A DNA stretch of 64,000 bases, from positions 28,588 through 92,587 of the forward strand of contig PLUE01000022.1 of assembly GCA_003164785.1 (NCBI GenBank), read 5' to 3'. The DNA comes from Gammaproteobacteria bacterium. GTDB taxonomy: Bacteria > Pseudomonadota > Gammaproteobacteria > Steroidobacterales > Steroidobacteraceae. Shown here one piece after another: positions 37,373-46,700 of the stretch. The notes under the pieces are model-generated. The model was not told the origin of the DNA and searched no databases. It saw only the letters and a list, made by a program, of their open reading frames with translations. Every line of letters begins with the position of its first letter. The first letter of the stretch is position 1. The translations under genes and the position numbers were made by a program.

Positions 37373-38742
37373 CGCTGCAACGCTCGGGAGTATCGAGTTT
37401 CATGACACGCAAATCGCTCACCCTCTTCTCGGCGTCGCTCATCGCCCTGTCCCTCGCCGCGCGCCCGGCCACGCCGCTGGCGCAAACCGTGGAGCCCGCC
37501 GGGGCGGCCGCGCCGGCCAACGCGCCGCTCGCCACGACGGCGATCCCACCGTTCACGGGTCCGCCGCCGGGCGTCAAACCTCTGGCCATCGATTTGTTCA
37601 CGTCCAAGAACTTCTACAAGGACGAGAAACTGTGGTCGGACAAACGCTATTACCGCTGCAACACCCCGCGCCAGATCGTCGAATCCCTGTGGGAGAGTGG
37701 GCGCATCGGCGCAAACCCGCCGGGATCCGCATCATGGGGCGATTGCAGTGTCGATTATCCGCGCGACAAGATCGTCAGCCCCTACCCCTACAAGACCGCC
37801 AAGGAACATTACGAGGCGCTGCTCGCGGACGCGAAAAAGCGAGGCGGCGCCACCGTCTACACGAAGGCCACGACACCCGACTGGGACGGCTTCTACGAGC
37901 GGGACATCAAGGCCAGTGATACGCCGGACAAGCTGGCGCCCGACCGGGTCGGCGGGGCCGGGTTCTTTCGGGCCCTGACCGGCGAACGATGGTTCTGGGG
38001 CGGCATCGAGCAGGCGCCCACCGTGCTGTCCCTCCTCACACCCGAATACCAGCAACGCTGGGTGCAGATGCTCTATCACGAGGGCGTCGACAACTCGAAG
38101 CAATGGAGCGCTCAATTCTGCTATCCCGAAGGTTTCATACGCTGGTGGGCGTGGCCTTCGCGCGGCGCGGCGTTCCAACTCTCGATGACGCCGTACCAGG
38201 TGCAATTTCTGTCCGGTGTCGCGGACAACTTCGTCCGCCAGGTCCTGATCGGCAAACACCATGTACAGAAGGTGCCGCAGTGGTATGGGGAGACCATCGG
38301 GTTCTGGGACGGCACCACCCTCGTCGCGTGGACCGCCAACGTGCAAGCATGGACGCAACACACGATGTTCGAATACAGCGGCAAACTCGAGGCGATCGAA
38401 ACCTTCAAGCCCGACTACGATGCCGGCGGCAAATTCATCGGCCTCGATGAGGAAGTCGTCTTCTATGATCCTGAGGCATTGGTTCAACCCCTGCGCATCA
38501 TGGACCGGTTCGTGCGCCAAGCGACGCCGGATGATCCCAAGGCACGCTTTACGTTCATCGAGTGTCTCTCCAACGTTCGCAACGTGAATGGCCGGCCGAA
38601 ACAACTGAGCAACGGCGACCCGGATTTTGTCGACTACTACGGACGGCCTTGGGCGCAGCTCTGGGAGAAGAATTTTGAGAAAGGCTGGGACAAGCCCCCG
38701 GTGAAGAATGTGCCGCAAGACGTGCTCGATTCCCTGAATTGA
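37369..38742 (+). CDS. Exported protein of unknown function
   Basis: A 457-residue protein overlapping the cytochrome fusion gene by ATGA. The signal peptide is at about 12-39 ([22 protein letters not shown]). The mature protein is rich in Trp and Tyr, with pieces such as [75 protein letters not shown] and [11 protein letters not shown]. It is close to families of uncharacterised periplasmic proteins found beside DUF6152/DUF6644 genes and TonB receptors. I cannot name an activity. A second Met at 37402 is an alternative start. Confidence 0.7.
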   Translation: MTLQRSGVSSFMTRKSLTLFSASLIALSLAARPATPLAQTVEPAGAAAPANAPLATTAIPPFTGPPPGVKPLAIDLFTSKNFYKDEKLWSDKRYYRCNTPRQIVESLWESGRIGANPPGSASWGDCSVDYPRDKIVSPYPYKTAKEHYEALLADAKKRGGATVYTKATTPDWDGFYERDIKASDTPDKLAPDRVGGAGFFRALTGERWFWGGIEQAPTVLSLLTPEYQQRWVQMLYHEGVDNSKQWSAQFCYPEGFIRWWAWPSRGAAFQLSMTPYQVQFLSGVADNFVRQVLIGKHHVQKVPQWYGETIGFWDGTTLVAWTANVQAWTQHTMFEYSGKLEAIETFKPDYDAGGKFIGLDEEVVFYDPEALVQPLRIMDRFVRQATPDDPKARFTFIECLSNVRNVNGRPKQLSNGDPDFVDYYGRPWAQLWEKNFEKGWDKPPVKNVPQDVLDSLN

Positions 38743-38901
38743 CGTCGCGATTCGCAATGACGCGCGGGACATTGGCGAATTCCGGCGGTCTGCCGGATGC
38801 CGTGAGCGGCGCGCGGTGGCCGCCTCGCCCCACCCCGGGGAGCTGACCCCTCGAACGATTTTTCCGCCGGGCTTGACGCCCAGCGGCGCCAAGTCCACCA
38901 T

Positions 38902-38935
38902 ATTCGTTATCCGAAGAACATTTCGATATGCGAAA
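38902..38935. promoter_or_regulatory. Tandem IclR-type operators upstream of the TonB receptor gene
   Basis: TTCG-TTATC-CGAA (38903-38915) and TTTCG-ATATG-CGAAA (38921-38935), centres 38909 and 38928, 19 bp apart. TAATAAT (38935-38941) directly after the second copy is a possible -10 box. They lie in the 346-base gene-free stretch 38743-39089 between the unknown exported protein and the receptor, about 155 bases before its ATG; nothing else was recognised in that stretch. Confidence 0.72.
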
Positions 38936-39089
38936 TAATAATCGGCTGCCATTCCTGAGGGGGTCTGGTGAAAGTTGGCTCGCAAGCTCAATCCACGGAT
39001 CATTGACGCACCCGTCAGCGGCTTCGGCTCGAGCGGACCCATGACCTGCGCCTGATGAAAGAGGACATCTGACGAGGGGGGATAAAACA

Positions 39090-41330
39090 ATGATTATTTC
39101 TCGGGGGAAATGGCTGACCGCGCTCGCGGCATTGATGGCCGCCATGGTCGCCGCGCCGGCGCAGTCCCAGACGGGGGACCTCGCGGAGATCGTCGTCACC
39201 GCGCGCAAGCGTGATGAGTCGCTGCAGAACGTGCCGGTGACGATCGACGCCTTCAGCGAACAGACGATCCAGTCGGCGGGCATCGAATCCCCCCGCGACT
39301 TCGTTGCGATGGTCCCGAACATGACCATCGTCGAGGTGCAGAACGTCGGCAACTCCTTCATCACCGTCCGTGGTATCTCGCAGGCGCGCAACAGCGAACC
39401 TTCCGTGGCCGTGCTGGTCGACGGCGTGCTGGAGCCCAATCCCTACGAGTTCGACCAGGAGTTGACCGACATCAAGCAGATCGAGGTGCTCAAGGGGCCG
39501 CAGGGTGCGCTTTACGGCCGCAACGCCATCGGCGGCGCCATCATCATTCAGACGGAGGATCCGTCCGATCATTTTGAAGGCAGCGGCAAGCTCGGCGTGG
39601 GCAATGGAGTGTCCGAGAAGGCCCAGCTGGCCGTGAGCGGCCCGATCGACGCGGCGGGCACCTTGAAATATCGCGCCTCGCTCAATTTCTACAACACCGA
39701 CGGTTACCTGGAAAACACCTATCTCGATCGCAAGGCAGATCCCTATCGGGACTACGCCGGTCGCCTGCGACTGTTGTGGAAACCCGCCGACCAATGGAGC
39801 GCGGACCTGCGGGTATTCCGCGATCGGGTCGATACGACCGCCTACTACTACGTCATCCCGCGTGACAACGAGGCGAACCCCTTCAGCAGTCTCACCACGC
39901 CGCCGAATGCAAATGACGTGACCAGTCCCATCCAGACCAACAATCTGGGCACGGACTATCGCGATGTGCTCGATGTCGCGCTCAAGCTCGATTATGACCC
40001 GGGCTATGGGACCTACACCGCCATCTCCGACTTCAACCACACCAAGGAGATCGACACCGGAGATGCCTACGACTTCCGGCCGGTCAATACATCCATCGGG
40101 TACAACGCCTTCTTCGCCGGGATTCCGGCTTCCGAGGGGGGCCCGTTCGACGAGAGCCAGAGCCAATTCATCGACGTGAAGACCTACAGCCAGGAACTGC
40201 GCTTCACCTCGGAGAGAACGGGCGGCTTCCTGTGGATCGCCGGTGCGTATTTCGTGCACACGGAGCGCTTCATCTCCACCGGCAATTTGGTGGACCGCGG
40301 ACTTGGGATCCAGCCCGTGTACGAGACCCCGCGGGTCGATCCGACCAATCCGTTCGCGACCGATACCAACGTCACGTTCCTCGCGGATTCGCAGAACAAC
40401 AACGCCTGGGCGGGGTTCGGCGATGTGATCTACGAACTCAATGACCAGTTCGAAATCGATGCGGCGATCCGCTACGACGAGGATTCGCGCCGCAACACCA
40501 CTGATACGCCGCAACAATTTCTGCCGGACCCGACGGCCCATACCGGCGAGGTGCGCCACCATACCTGGGACGAAGCACAGCCCAAGGGCACGCTGCGCTA
40601 CAAGCCCGCCGAGAACCTGAACTTCTACGGCGGCTGGAGCCGCGGCTTTCGCAGCGGCGGCTTCAATCAGACCGGTGTTGGCGCGGTCGCGCTATCGGAG
40701 GGCAAGCTCGGCGTTCACGATCTCTTCAATGCAGAGGTCGCTGATACCTGGGAGGTGGGCGCGAAGAGCCTGTTCTTCGACCGGCGGCTGGGCGCCAATC
40801 TGGCGCTCTATCGCACGGTCTCCCACAACGGCTACTTCTTCTTCTACGACTCCGTGACCTCGACTCAAAATCTCGGCAACCTCGACGCCACCTACAAGGG
40901 CGCGGAGCTCGAACTGACCGCGAAAGCGACGGACCGAATCGACCTGTATGCCAATTTCGGCTATACGGACGGCAGGATCACCCACATGGAGGATCCGACG
41001 GTGGTGGGCAACAAGCCGCCGCTGCTGACGAAGAACACGATCAACGCCGGCATTCAGTACCACCAGCCGCTCGGCGACGGACTCACCGGTTCGCTGCGGC
41101 TCGATTATCAGGAAATAGGCCGCACTTGGTGGGATCCGTACGACGTGACCTCGCGCGATCCGGTCAACCTCGTCAACCTGCGCGCCGGCGTCGAAGCCGA
41201 CCGCTGGTCGGTGACGGCCTGGTCGAAGAATCTGACCAACAAGATTTACAATGCGGAGTTCTCCTCGGGCGGCTTCCTGTGGAGAGCCCCACCGCGCCGC
41301 TTTGGAGTCGATTTCGCCTTCAAGTTCTGA
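39090..41330 (+). CDS. TonB-dependent outer-membrane receptor
   Basis: A 746-residue receptor. Signal peptide 1 to about 25 (ending AQS), then a TonB box (AEIVVTARKR) and the plug domain (QNVPVTIDAFSEQTIQSAGI, FITVRGISQARN, VLKGPQGALYGRNAIGGAI). The 22-strand barrel ends with an aromatic terminal residue (FAFKF). There is no N-terminal STN signalling domain. The plug type is common in receptors for organic compounds in sphingomonads and Steroidobacter-like bacteria. It has its own tandem operator, so it is probably induced with the catabolic genes to import their substrate. Confidence 0.93.
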   Translation: MIISRGKWLTALAALMAAMVAAPAQSQTGDLAEIVVTARKRDESLQNVPVTIDAFSEQTIQSAGIESPRDFVAMVPNMTIVEVQNVGNSFITVRGISQARNSEPSVAVLVDGVLEPNPYEFDQELTDIKQIEVLKGPQGALYGRNAIGGAIIIQTEDPSDHFEGSGKLGVGNGVSEKAQLAVSGPIDAAGTLKYRASLNFYNTDGYLENTYLDRKADPYRDYAGRLRLLWKPADQWSADLRVFRDRVDTTAYYYVIPRDNEANPFSSLTTPPNANDVTSPIQTNNLGTDYRDVLDVALKLDYDPGYGTYTAISDFNHTKEIDTGDAYDFRPVNTSIGYNAFFAGIPASEGGPFDESQSQFIDVKTYSQELRFTSERTGGFLWIAGAYFVHTERFISTGNLVDRGLGIQPVYETPRVDPTNPFATDTNVTFLADSQNNNAWAGFGDVIYELNDQFEIDAAIRYDEDSRRNTTDTPQQFLPDPTAHTGEVRHHTWDEAQPKGTLRYKPAENLNFYGGWSRGFRSGGFNQTGVGAVALSEGKLGVHDLFNAEVADTWEVGAKSLFFDRRLGANLALYRTVSHNGYFFFYDSVTSTQNLGNLDATYKGAELELTAKATDRIDLYANFGYTDGRITHMEDPTVVGNKPPLLTKNTINAGIQYHQPLGDGLTGSLRLDYQEIGRTWWDPYDVTSRDPVNLVNLRAGVEADRWSVTAWSKNLTNKIYNAEFSSGGFLWRAPPRRFGVDFAFKF

Positions 41331-41391
41331 TGCGGGCTCCCACACTCAGCATCACGGCTGCCCGGCGCCTCCCGAGCGACATGACCATTGC

Positions 41392-41769
41392 CGGGTTGTC
41401 CGCTCCCTGGGTGGGCGTGACCTGTACGCCCGACCGGCCCTGGCACTCGCCCAGGCTGGCGCCCAGGTGCTGCTCCATTACGGCACGGGCGAACGCGAAA
41501 CGGCGGCGGTTCTCGCCGAAATCCGTCAGGCCGTCGGGAAGGGAGACCTCGTTGCCGCCGATCTGCGTGCGGCGGACGGACCGCATCTCCTGGCCGAGCG
41601 AACCCGCCTCGTCATTGGTGGCCGCTTGGACATCGTCGTCGCCAATGCGGGCATAGCGAGGAGCGCCTCGCTCGAGCAGACGACCGTCGAGGACTTTGAC
41701 GCGATCTTCGCGGTGAACGTCCGTGTTCCCTACTTTCTGATCCAGCAGTTGCAACGAGCTGACCGTTGA
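41392..41769 (+). pseudogene. Remnant of a short-chain dehydrogenase/reductase
   Basis: The frame reads ALALAQAGAQVLLHYGTGER, then DIVVANAGIARSASLEQTTV and FDAIFAVNVRVPYFLIQQL, which are SDR beta-alpha units including the NAG motif. The N-terminal cofactor loop is degraded: the TGxxxGIG position reads RSLGGRDLYA, and there is no sensible start. It stops just before where the catalytic Ser and Y-x-x-x-K would come. About half of a 250-residue SDR is left, so it cannot be active. Confidence 0.7.
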
Positions 41770-41831
41770 GGCTGACGAGCGCGGAGGCGTTTCGAGGATC
41801 AGCGGCGAAGTCTTGACTACCGGCCATGGCG

Positions 41832-43592
41832 TTACTGCTCCATGTCCGGATACGGACCTTTGCCGCCTTCGGCGATGAACCGGTCGATACGGGAGGTCAG
41901 CACCGGCAATGGCACCGAGCCGAGTTCGAGGACGGCGTCATGAAACGCTCGAATATTGAAGCGCTCGCCGAGCGTCTTTTCCGCCCTCGCTCGCGCCTCG
42001 AGGATGGCCATTTCGCCCAAGTAATAGGACAGTGCCTGGGCGGGCCACGCAATGTAACGATCGATCTCGGTTTGAATCTCATGGTCCGCAAGCGCCGTAT
42101 TCTCACGGAAATAGGCGAGCGCGCGTTCGCGGGTCCATCCCTGCGAGTGGATGCCGGTGTCGACGACGAGACGGGCCGCGCGCCAGATCTGGTATCCGAG
42201 CATCCCGAAGCGATCGTACGGCGTGTCGTACATTCCCATTTCCAATCCGAGCTTCTCGCAGTACAGGGCCCAGCCTTCACCGAACGCGGATATATAGGTG
42301 TGCTGGCGGAACTCCGGTTGATCCTTGTGTTCCATCGCAATGGGCATCTGGAACGCGTGTCCGGGCGCCGATTCGTGCAACGTCAGGGCCGTCAAATTGT
42401 ACAAAGGACGGCTCGGCAGATCATACGTGTTGATCAGGTACACGCCGGGTCCCCCGCGCCCGGCGGTATAGAATGGCGCGAGATCGTCCGGCACCGGGCG
42501 AATCGTGAAGCGCGCCCGCGGCAGATAGCCGAAGAACTGCGACGCCTTGCCGTCGAATCGCTTCGCGATCCACGCGCCGCGCATCAGCAATTCCTCGGGT
42601 GTCTTCGCATAGAACCGAGGATCCTCGCGCAGCGAGGCAAGAAACGCCGGCAAATCGCCGCTGAAACCGGCATCGTGCATCGCCGCCGTCATCTCGGCGC
42701 GCAGCCGTGCCACTTCCCGCAAGCCCAGGGCATGGATGTCGGCGGGATCCATGTCGAGCGTCGTGAATTCCCGGATCTTCGCCCGGTAAAAGGCCTTGCC
42801 ATCGGGCAAATCCCATGCCGCCAGCGTGGTTCGGGTCCGCGGCAAGTACTCGGTGCGCATGAACCGCAAGAGATCCCGATACGCCGGCTGCACCGACTCC
42901 TGAATCGTCGTGACCGCCTGTGCCCGCAAACTCGCTTGTTCCGCGGCCGGGACACCCGGCATGTCGAGGAACGGCGTATAGAAGAGGGTGGACTCGGGCG
43001 CCACATCGGTGACGGCAATGAGGGAGGCATCGCGCCCTTGCATCGTCACTCGCGGCGGTGTGAAGCCGCGCTTCAGACCGGCCCTCATCTCCTCGATCTG
43101 CTGGCGGAAATAGCGGGGGATATCGTGCATTTGCGATATCCAATTCTGATAGTCCTTCAGCGACCGAAACGAGCGCCGCGCCGTGTATCCCAGATCGGTC
43201 CAGAACGTCGTATCGGCGTTGGCCGGCATTTCAAAATCACGGAAGCGCTGATTCTCGATCAGCACCTCGATCTGCGGACGGTAGATCTCGTAATTGAGCC
43301 GCTCGGGCGTCGATAATTCATTGCGCGAAATCGCGTCCAGTTTCCGCCGCACATCCAGCCAGTACTGAAGACGCATTTGTTGGGCAGCGGGTGTGACGTC
43401 CGGAAGGTGATCCTCGATGGGCTTTTGGCTATCCTCGTCGTCGGGAAACTGCGCCTCGCGCCAAGTCCACTCGGCCGTATAGATCGCCTTCAAGCCAGCA
43501 TCGGCGTCATGATGTTCCGCCGTCTGCGCAAAACCCGTGCCGGAAACCCCGATCGCCACCATCAACACAAAACGTGCAAAAGCTGGATTCAT
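41832..43592 (-). CDS. DUF885 family protein (putative exported zinc peptidase)
   Basis: A 586-residue protein with a signal peptide (1-22, ending GFA). The metal site is HESAPGH (about residue 405) with a downstream partner EGWALYCEKLGLEMG, the signature pair of DUF885. Other conserved pieces: YLINTYDLPSRPLYNL and YISAFGEGW. Family members resemble M32-type carboxypeptidases. The protein is mostly helical and of usual family length. It is monocistronic; the convergent neighbour is the SDR remnant. Confidence 0.9.
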   Translation of the reverse strand: MNPAFARFVLMVAIGVSGTGFAQTAEHHDADAGLKAIYTAEWTWREAQFPDDEDSQKPIEDHLPDVTPAAQQMRLQYWLDVRRKLDAISRNELSTPERLNYEIYRPQIEVLIENQRFRDFEMPANADTTFWTDLGYTARRSFRSLKDYQNWISQMHDIPRYFRQQIEEMRAGLKRGFTPPRVTMQGRDASLIAVTDVAPESTLFYTPFLDMPGVPAAEQASLRAQAVTTIQESVQPAYRDLLRFMRTEYLPRTRTTLAAWDLPDGKAFYRAKIREFTTLDMDPADIHALGLREVARLRAEMTAAMHDAGFSGDLPAFLASLREDPRFYAKTPEELLMRGAWIAKRFDGKASQFFGYLPRARFTIRPVPDDLAPFYTAGRGGPGVYLINTYDLPSRPLYNLTALTLHESAPGHAFQMPIAMEHKDQPEFRQHTYISAFGEGWALYCEKLGLEMGMYDTPYDRFGMLGYQIWRAARLVVDTGIHSQGWTRERALAYFRENTALADHEIQTEIDRYIAWPAQALSYYLGEMAILEARARAEKTLGERFNIRAFHDAVLELGSVPLPVLTSRIDRFIAEGGKGPYPDMEQ

Positions 43593-43908
43593 ATGGTTCT
43601 GTATTCTATGGCAAATCTCAATTCATGACGAATGGCGGTCGCCGCGGCTCACAGCACCTCACCCGCTCGTCGCACCCTGATCCGCCTCCTCGTACCGCCG
43701 CGCCCGCCGCGCGAATCGATTGAACACGCCGGCGTCTTTACCGACGTCGCGACCGAGCTGCAGCTCGCTCTATTATCTGCCGTGAGACGCAGACGAAGCC
43801 CTGACCTTTGCCGTGGCCGGAGGCGGCTACCGTTATTACCCACGGACCTTAGCTTATGCTTGATGGGCATGATGGCCGACCCCGGCGCCCGGCTACACTC
43901 GCGGCCAC
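43593..43908. other. Gene-free divergent region
   Basis: A 316-base stretch between the divergent DUF885 and TauE/SafE genes. It contains no frame with recognisable similarity. A 12-bp palindrome GAGCTGCAGCTC occurs near 43757. Open frames on both strands here look like GC-driven shadows. Presumably it holds the two promoters. Confidence 0.4.
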
Positions 43909-44700
43909 ATGTGGATTCCCCTCCTTTACGCACTTTGCGGCTTGATTGTCGGAGCTCTCGTTGGTCTTACCGGCGTCGGTGGCGGGTCGGTGATGACGCC
44001 CATCCTGGTACTGGTCTTCGGGCAGCCTCCCGCCGTGGCCGTGGGTACCGATCTGCTGTTTTCCGCGAGCACGAAACTCGTCGCGACCGCCTCCTTTGGC
44101 TTCAGTCGGCGGGTCGATTGGCGCATCGTCACGCGGCTCGCCGTCGGCAGTGTTCCGGCAGCCGCCGCGGTCATTCTCTGGTTTTGGCTCGATCATCGAC
44201 CGCCGGGAGTCGTCGACCAGCTGATCTCTCGGTGCCTTGCGGTCATCTTGGGCGTAGCAGCGGTGGCGCTGCTCCTGCATAATTCCTTTAGACGCTGGGG
44301 CCTGAAGTTCACGGCCGCCTGGTTCATCGGTACGGAACGCCACAAGGTCGCGCTCACCGTCGCCGCCGGGGTTTTACTGGGATTTGGTGTCACCATGACA
44401 TCCGTCGGTGCCGGCGCCCTGGGAGTCGCCGCGCTGGTGGCGCTCTACCCGCTGCGGCTGCCATCCGATCGACTGGTAGCCACCGACATCGCCCATGCCC
44501 TGCCGATCACCGCCATCGCAGCCGCAGGTCATGCCGTGCTGGGCCACGTCGACCTTCGGGCGCTTGCCTGCTTGCTCGTGGGTTCGATCCCCGGCGTGCT
44601 GCTTGCCACGCGGGCGACAATCCGGTTGCCACCGCAGCTCACGCGAACATTCATTGCAATCATGCTGGCCTTGGTGAGCGCGCGAATGTTCCTGGCTTGA
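43909..44700 (+). CDS. TauE/SafE family anion exporter
   Basis: A 263-residue inner-membrane protein with about seven helices. The N-terminal repeat LIVGALVGLTGVGGGSVMTPIL and the C-terminal repeat GVLLGFGVTMTSVGAGALGVAAL are the glycine-rich hallmarks of the TauE/SafE family, which moves sulfite, sulfoacetate or other sulfur anions. VGTDLLFSASTKLVAT is the conserved second segment. It is convergent with cysH 39 bases away, a sulfur-metabolism context that supports a sulfur anion. Confidence 0.9.
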   Translation: MWIPLLYALCGLIVGALVGLTGVGGGSVMTPILVLVFGQPPAVAVGTDLLFSASTKLVATASFGFSRRVDWRIVTRLAVGSVPAAAAVILWFWLDHRPPGVVDQLISRCLAVILGVAAVALLLHNSFRRWGLKFTAAWFIGTERHKVALTVAAGVLLGFGVTMTSVGAGALGVAALVALYPLRLPSDRLVATDIAHALPITAIAAAGHAVLGHVDLRALACLLVGSIPGVLLATRATIRLPPQLTRTFIAIMLALVSARMFLA

Positions 44701-44739
44701 ATCGGGCCTACGCACAGCGCTCACGTTGAACGCAGGCCG

Positions 44740-45480
44740 TCACCCTTCGTGCAGGCCGCACTCGCGCTTCAACCCGAAGAATCGCAGTTCCTCCATGCTG
44801 TCGACCTCCGCCAGGGAGCGCGTCGTATGCCAATCGCCGATGGAGAGATATCCCTTTTCCCAGAGCGGGTGGTAGGGAAGATCGTGTTTTTTCAGATATT
44901 GACCCACGTCGCGGTCGGTCCAATCGAAGAGCGGATGCACCTTGTAACGCCCGCGCTTGAACTCGATCGGCGCGAGCAACGCGCGAGTTTCGGCCTGCAC
45001 TCTGCGCAGCCCCGAGAACCATGTTTCAGCGCCGAGTTCCCGTAGCGCCCTGTCCAAGGGCTCCTGCTTATTGATCCGGTTGTACTGCTCGATGCCCTCG
45101 AGCCCCTGATCCCAGAGTTTGCCAAAGCGAGATTCCTGCCACGCCGGCGATTCATCCGAGCGGACCACCTTCAAGTTGAGGTCGAGCCGCTTCGTGAGAT
45201 CGTCCACGAATCGGTAGGTCTCGGGAAACAAATAGCCGGTATCGATGAGCACCACCGGTATCTTCGGGACCACTTGATTGACGAGATGAAGCATGACCGC
45301 CGCCTGGGCGCCAAAGCTCGAGGTGAGGACATGCGCACCCGGCAGAAGCTCCATCGCTTGTTCTACCCGTTGCTCGGTGGAGAAGGACGCAAACGCGTCA
45401 TTGATCTTCTGGAGAGCGTCCTGGTCTGCGGTTTCGCTGCCGCCTTTGATCCATCGATTGAGCACCGATTTTAGGGACAT
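44740..45480 (-). CDS. cysH: Phosphoadenylyl-sulfate reductase
   Basis: A 246-residue thioredoxin-dependent enzyme that reduces PAPS to sulfite in assimilatory sulfate reduction. Motifs: [14 protein letters not shown] (P-loop-like), [62 protein letters not shown] (a continuous conserved segment), and the catalytic Cys in the C-terminal KRECGLHEG. The Cys pairs that hold the Fe-S cluster of APS reductases are absent, so PAPS is the substrate. No other cys gene is adjacent. Confidence 0.95.
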   Translation of the reverse strand: MSLKSVLNRWIKGGSETADQDALQKINDAFASFSTEQRVEQAMELLPGAHVLTSSFGAQAAVMLHLVNQVVPKIPVVLIDTGYLFPETYRFVDDLTKRLDLNLKVVRSDESPAWQESRFGKLWDQGLEGIEQYNRINKQEPLDRALRELGAETWFSGLRRVQAETRALLAPIEFKRGRYKVHPLFDWTDRDVGQYLKKHDLPYHPLWEKGYLSIGDWHTTRSLAEVDSMEELRFFGLKRECGLHEG

Positions 45481-45740
45481 GCTTTACACTTCGTTATGCC
45501 AGGCATCAGGCCATGGACTGACCGCCAAGCGACAATCATATCGCTCAACGCCGCAATCCCCTTAGGCCCAGGCAGCATAAGGTTATAACCAGCGGTTTGG
45601 TTGGTCGGCGGATCTACTCAACAGCCAGCGGCCGGCAACCCGTGGCAACACCGGTCAAGCGTCGGCGCCTGTTCACACTCCAAGGGGTCGATCGCGGCCG
45701 GGACGTTATCACGCCGGCCGAGACGCGTGCGATCCGTTCC

Positions 45741-46607
45741 TCAAGTGCGACCGATTCTCTGCTGCACGTCGGACAGGAACTGGAGGTGAGCTTCAGCGGT
45801 CGAGAATCCCTTCCCCATCGTGTCGATCGCGACGTGAGTGCATCCCCAGTCACGGCACCACTCGATGCGAGCGGCGACCGCCTGAGGGGTCGCATCGAAC
45901 CGTCCGACCACCATCTCCTTGCCGAACTGTGCCGGCTCGCGGCCCGCCTCGCGCAAATATTTCTCCACCTGCTCCCACCCGTCCGTCGCCTTCTCCAGGG
46001 GGCCGGTGAAGATGAAGCCGTCACCGAGTCGTGCGGCTCGCCGAAAGACAGGCTCAGAGAAGCCTCCGAACCAGATCGGGATGCGGCGGGTGGGGCGGGG
46101 ATTGATGCAGGCACGGTCGATGTGATCGAACTGACCCTGGAACGTCACCAAGGGCTCGCTCCAGAGCTTGCGCAGGAGCTGCACCTGCTCCTCCTGGCGC
46201 CTGCCGCGAGTGTTGAAGCTCTGCCCGAGCGCTTGGTACTCGACGTAGTTCCAGCCGATACCGACACCGAGACGGAAGCGTCCTCCGGAGAGCAGGTCCA
46301 CATCGGCCGCCTGCCTCGCAACGAGGGCGGTCTGGCGCTGCGGCAGGATCAGGATGCCCGTCACGAACTCGATGCGCCGGGTGAGCGCGGCGAGATGAGC
46401 GAACATCACGAGCGGGTCGTGGAAGGGGTCCCTCTCCGTGTACGGTCCGGTGAGCTTGGGCTCGCGGCCCTCGTGCGTCGCGCCGAGGACATGGTCATAC
46501 GTAAGGAGATAGTCGAAGCCGAGCGACTCCACGCTTGTCCCGATGCGGCGAACCGCCTCCGGGTCGCCGCGAAGCTCGCTCTGTGGATAGACAGCGCCGA
46601 TTTTCAT
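45741..46607 (-). CDS. LLM-class (luciferase-like) F420/flavin-dependent oxidoreductase
   Basis: A 288-residue TIM-barrel protein: MKIGAVYPQSELRGDP start, LGFDYLLTYDHVLG, VTGILILPQRQTALVARQAADVDLLSGGRFRLGVGIGWN (the family core, split here), IPIWFGGFSEPVFRRAARLGDGFI. This subgroup is usually annotated F420-dependent, but in a gammaproteobacterium FMN or F420 both remain possible. GGAAGG lies upstream of the ATG. It follows the large ATP-grasp/GNAT gene by 93 bases on the same strand. Confidence 0.88.
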   Translation of the reverse strand: MKIGAVYPQSELRGDPEAVRRIGTSVESLGFDYLLTYDHVLGATHEGREPKLTGPYTERDPFHDPLVMFAHLAALTRRIEFVTGILILPQRQTALVARQAADVDLLSGGRFRLGVGIGWNYVEYQALGQSFNTRGRRQEEQVQLLRKLWSEPLVTFQGQFDHIDRACINPRPTRRIPIWFGGFSEPVFRRAARLGDGFIFTGPLEKATDGWEQVEKYLREAGREPAQFGKEMVVGRFDATPQAVAARIEWCRDWGCTHVAIDTMGKGFSTAEAHLQFLSDVQQRIGRT

Positions 46608-46700
46608 GAGTGTTTCCTTCCTGCCGCGAGTATGCCCGAAGAATCCGGCTATTCGACGCCGAACGCCCCGGGGCGTCCCCAGCCCGCCGGGCTGCCCGCC

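Noticed and set aside
41826..43316. 496-codon plus-strand frame opposite the DUF885 gene
   Set aside because: No homology features; antisense of a conserved peptidase-like gene.
43752..43768. GAGCTGCAGCTC palindrome
   Set aside because: A single restriction-site-like palindrome in GC-rich DNA with no second copy or regulator context.
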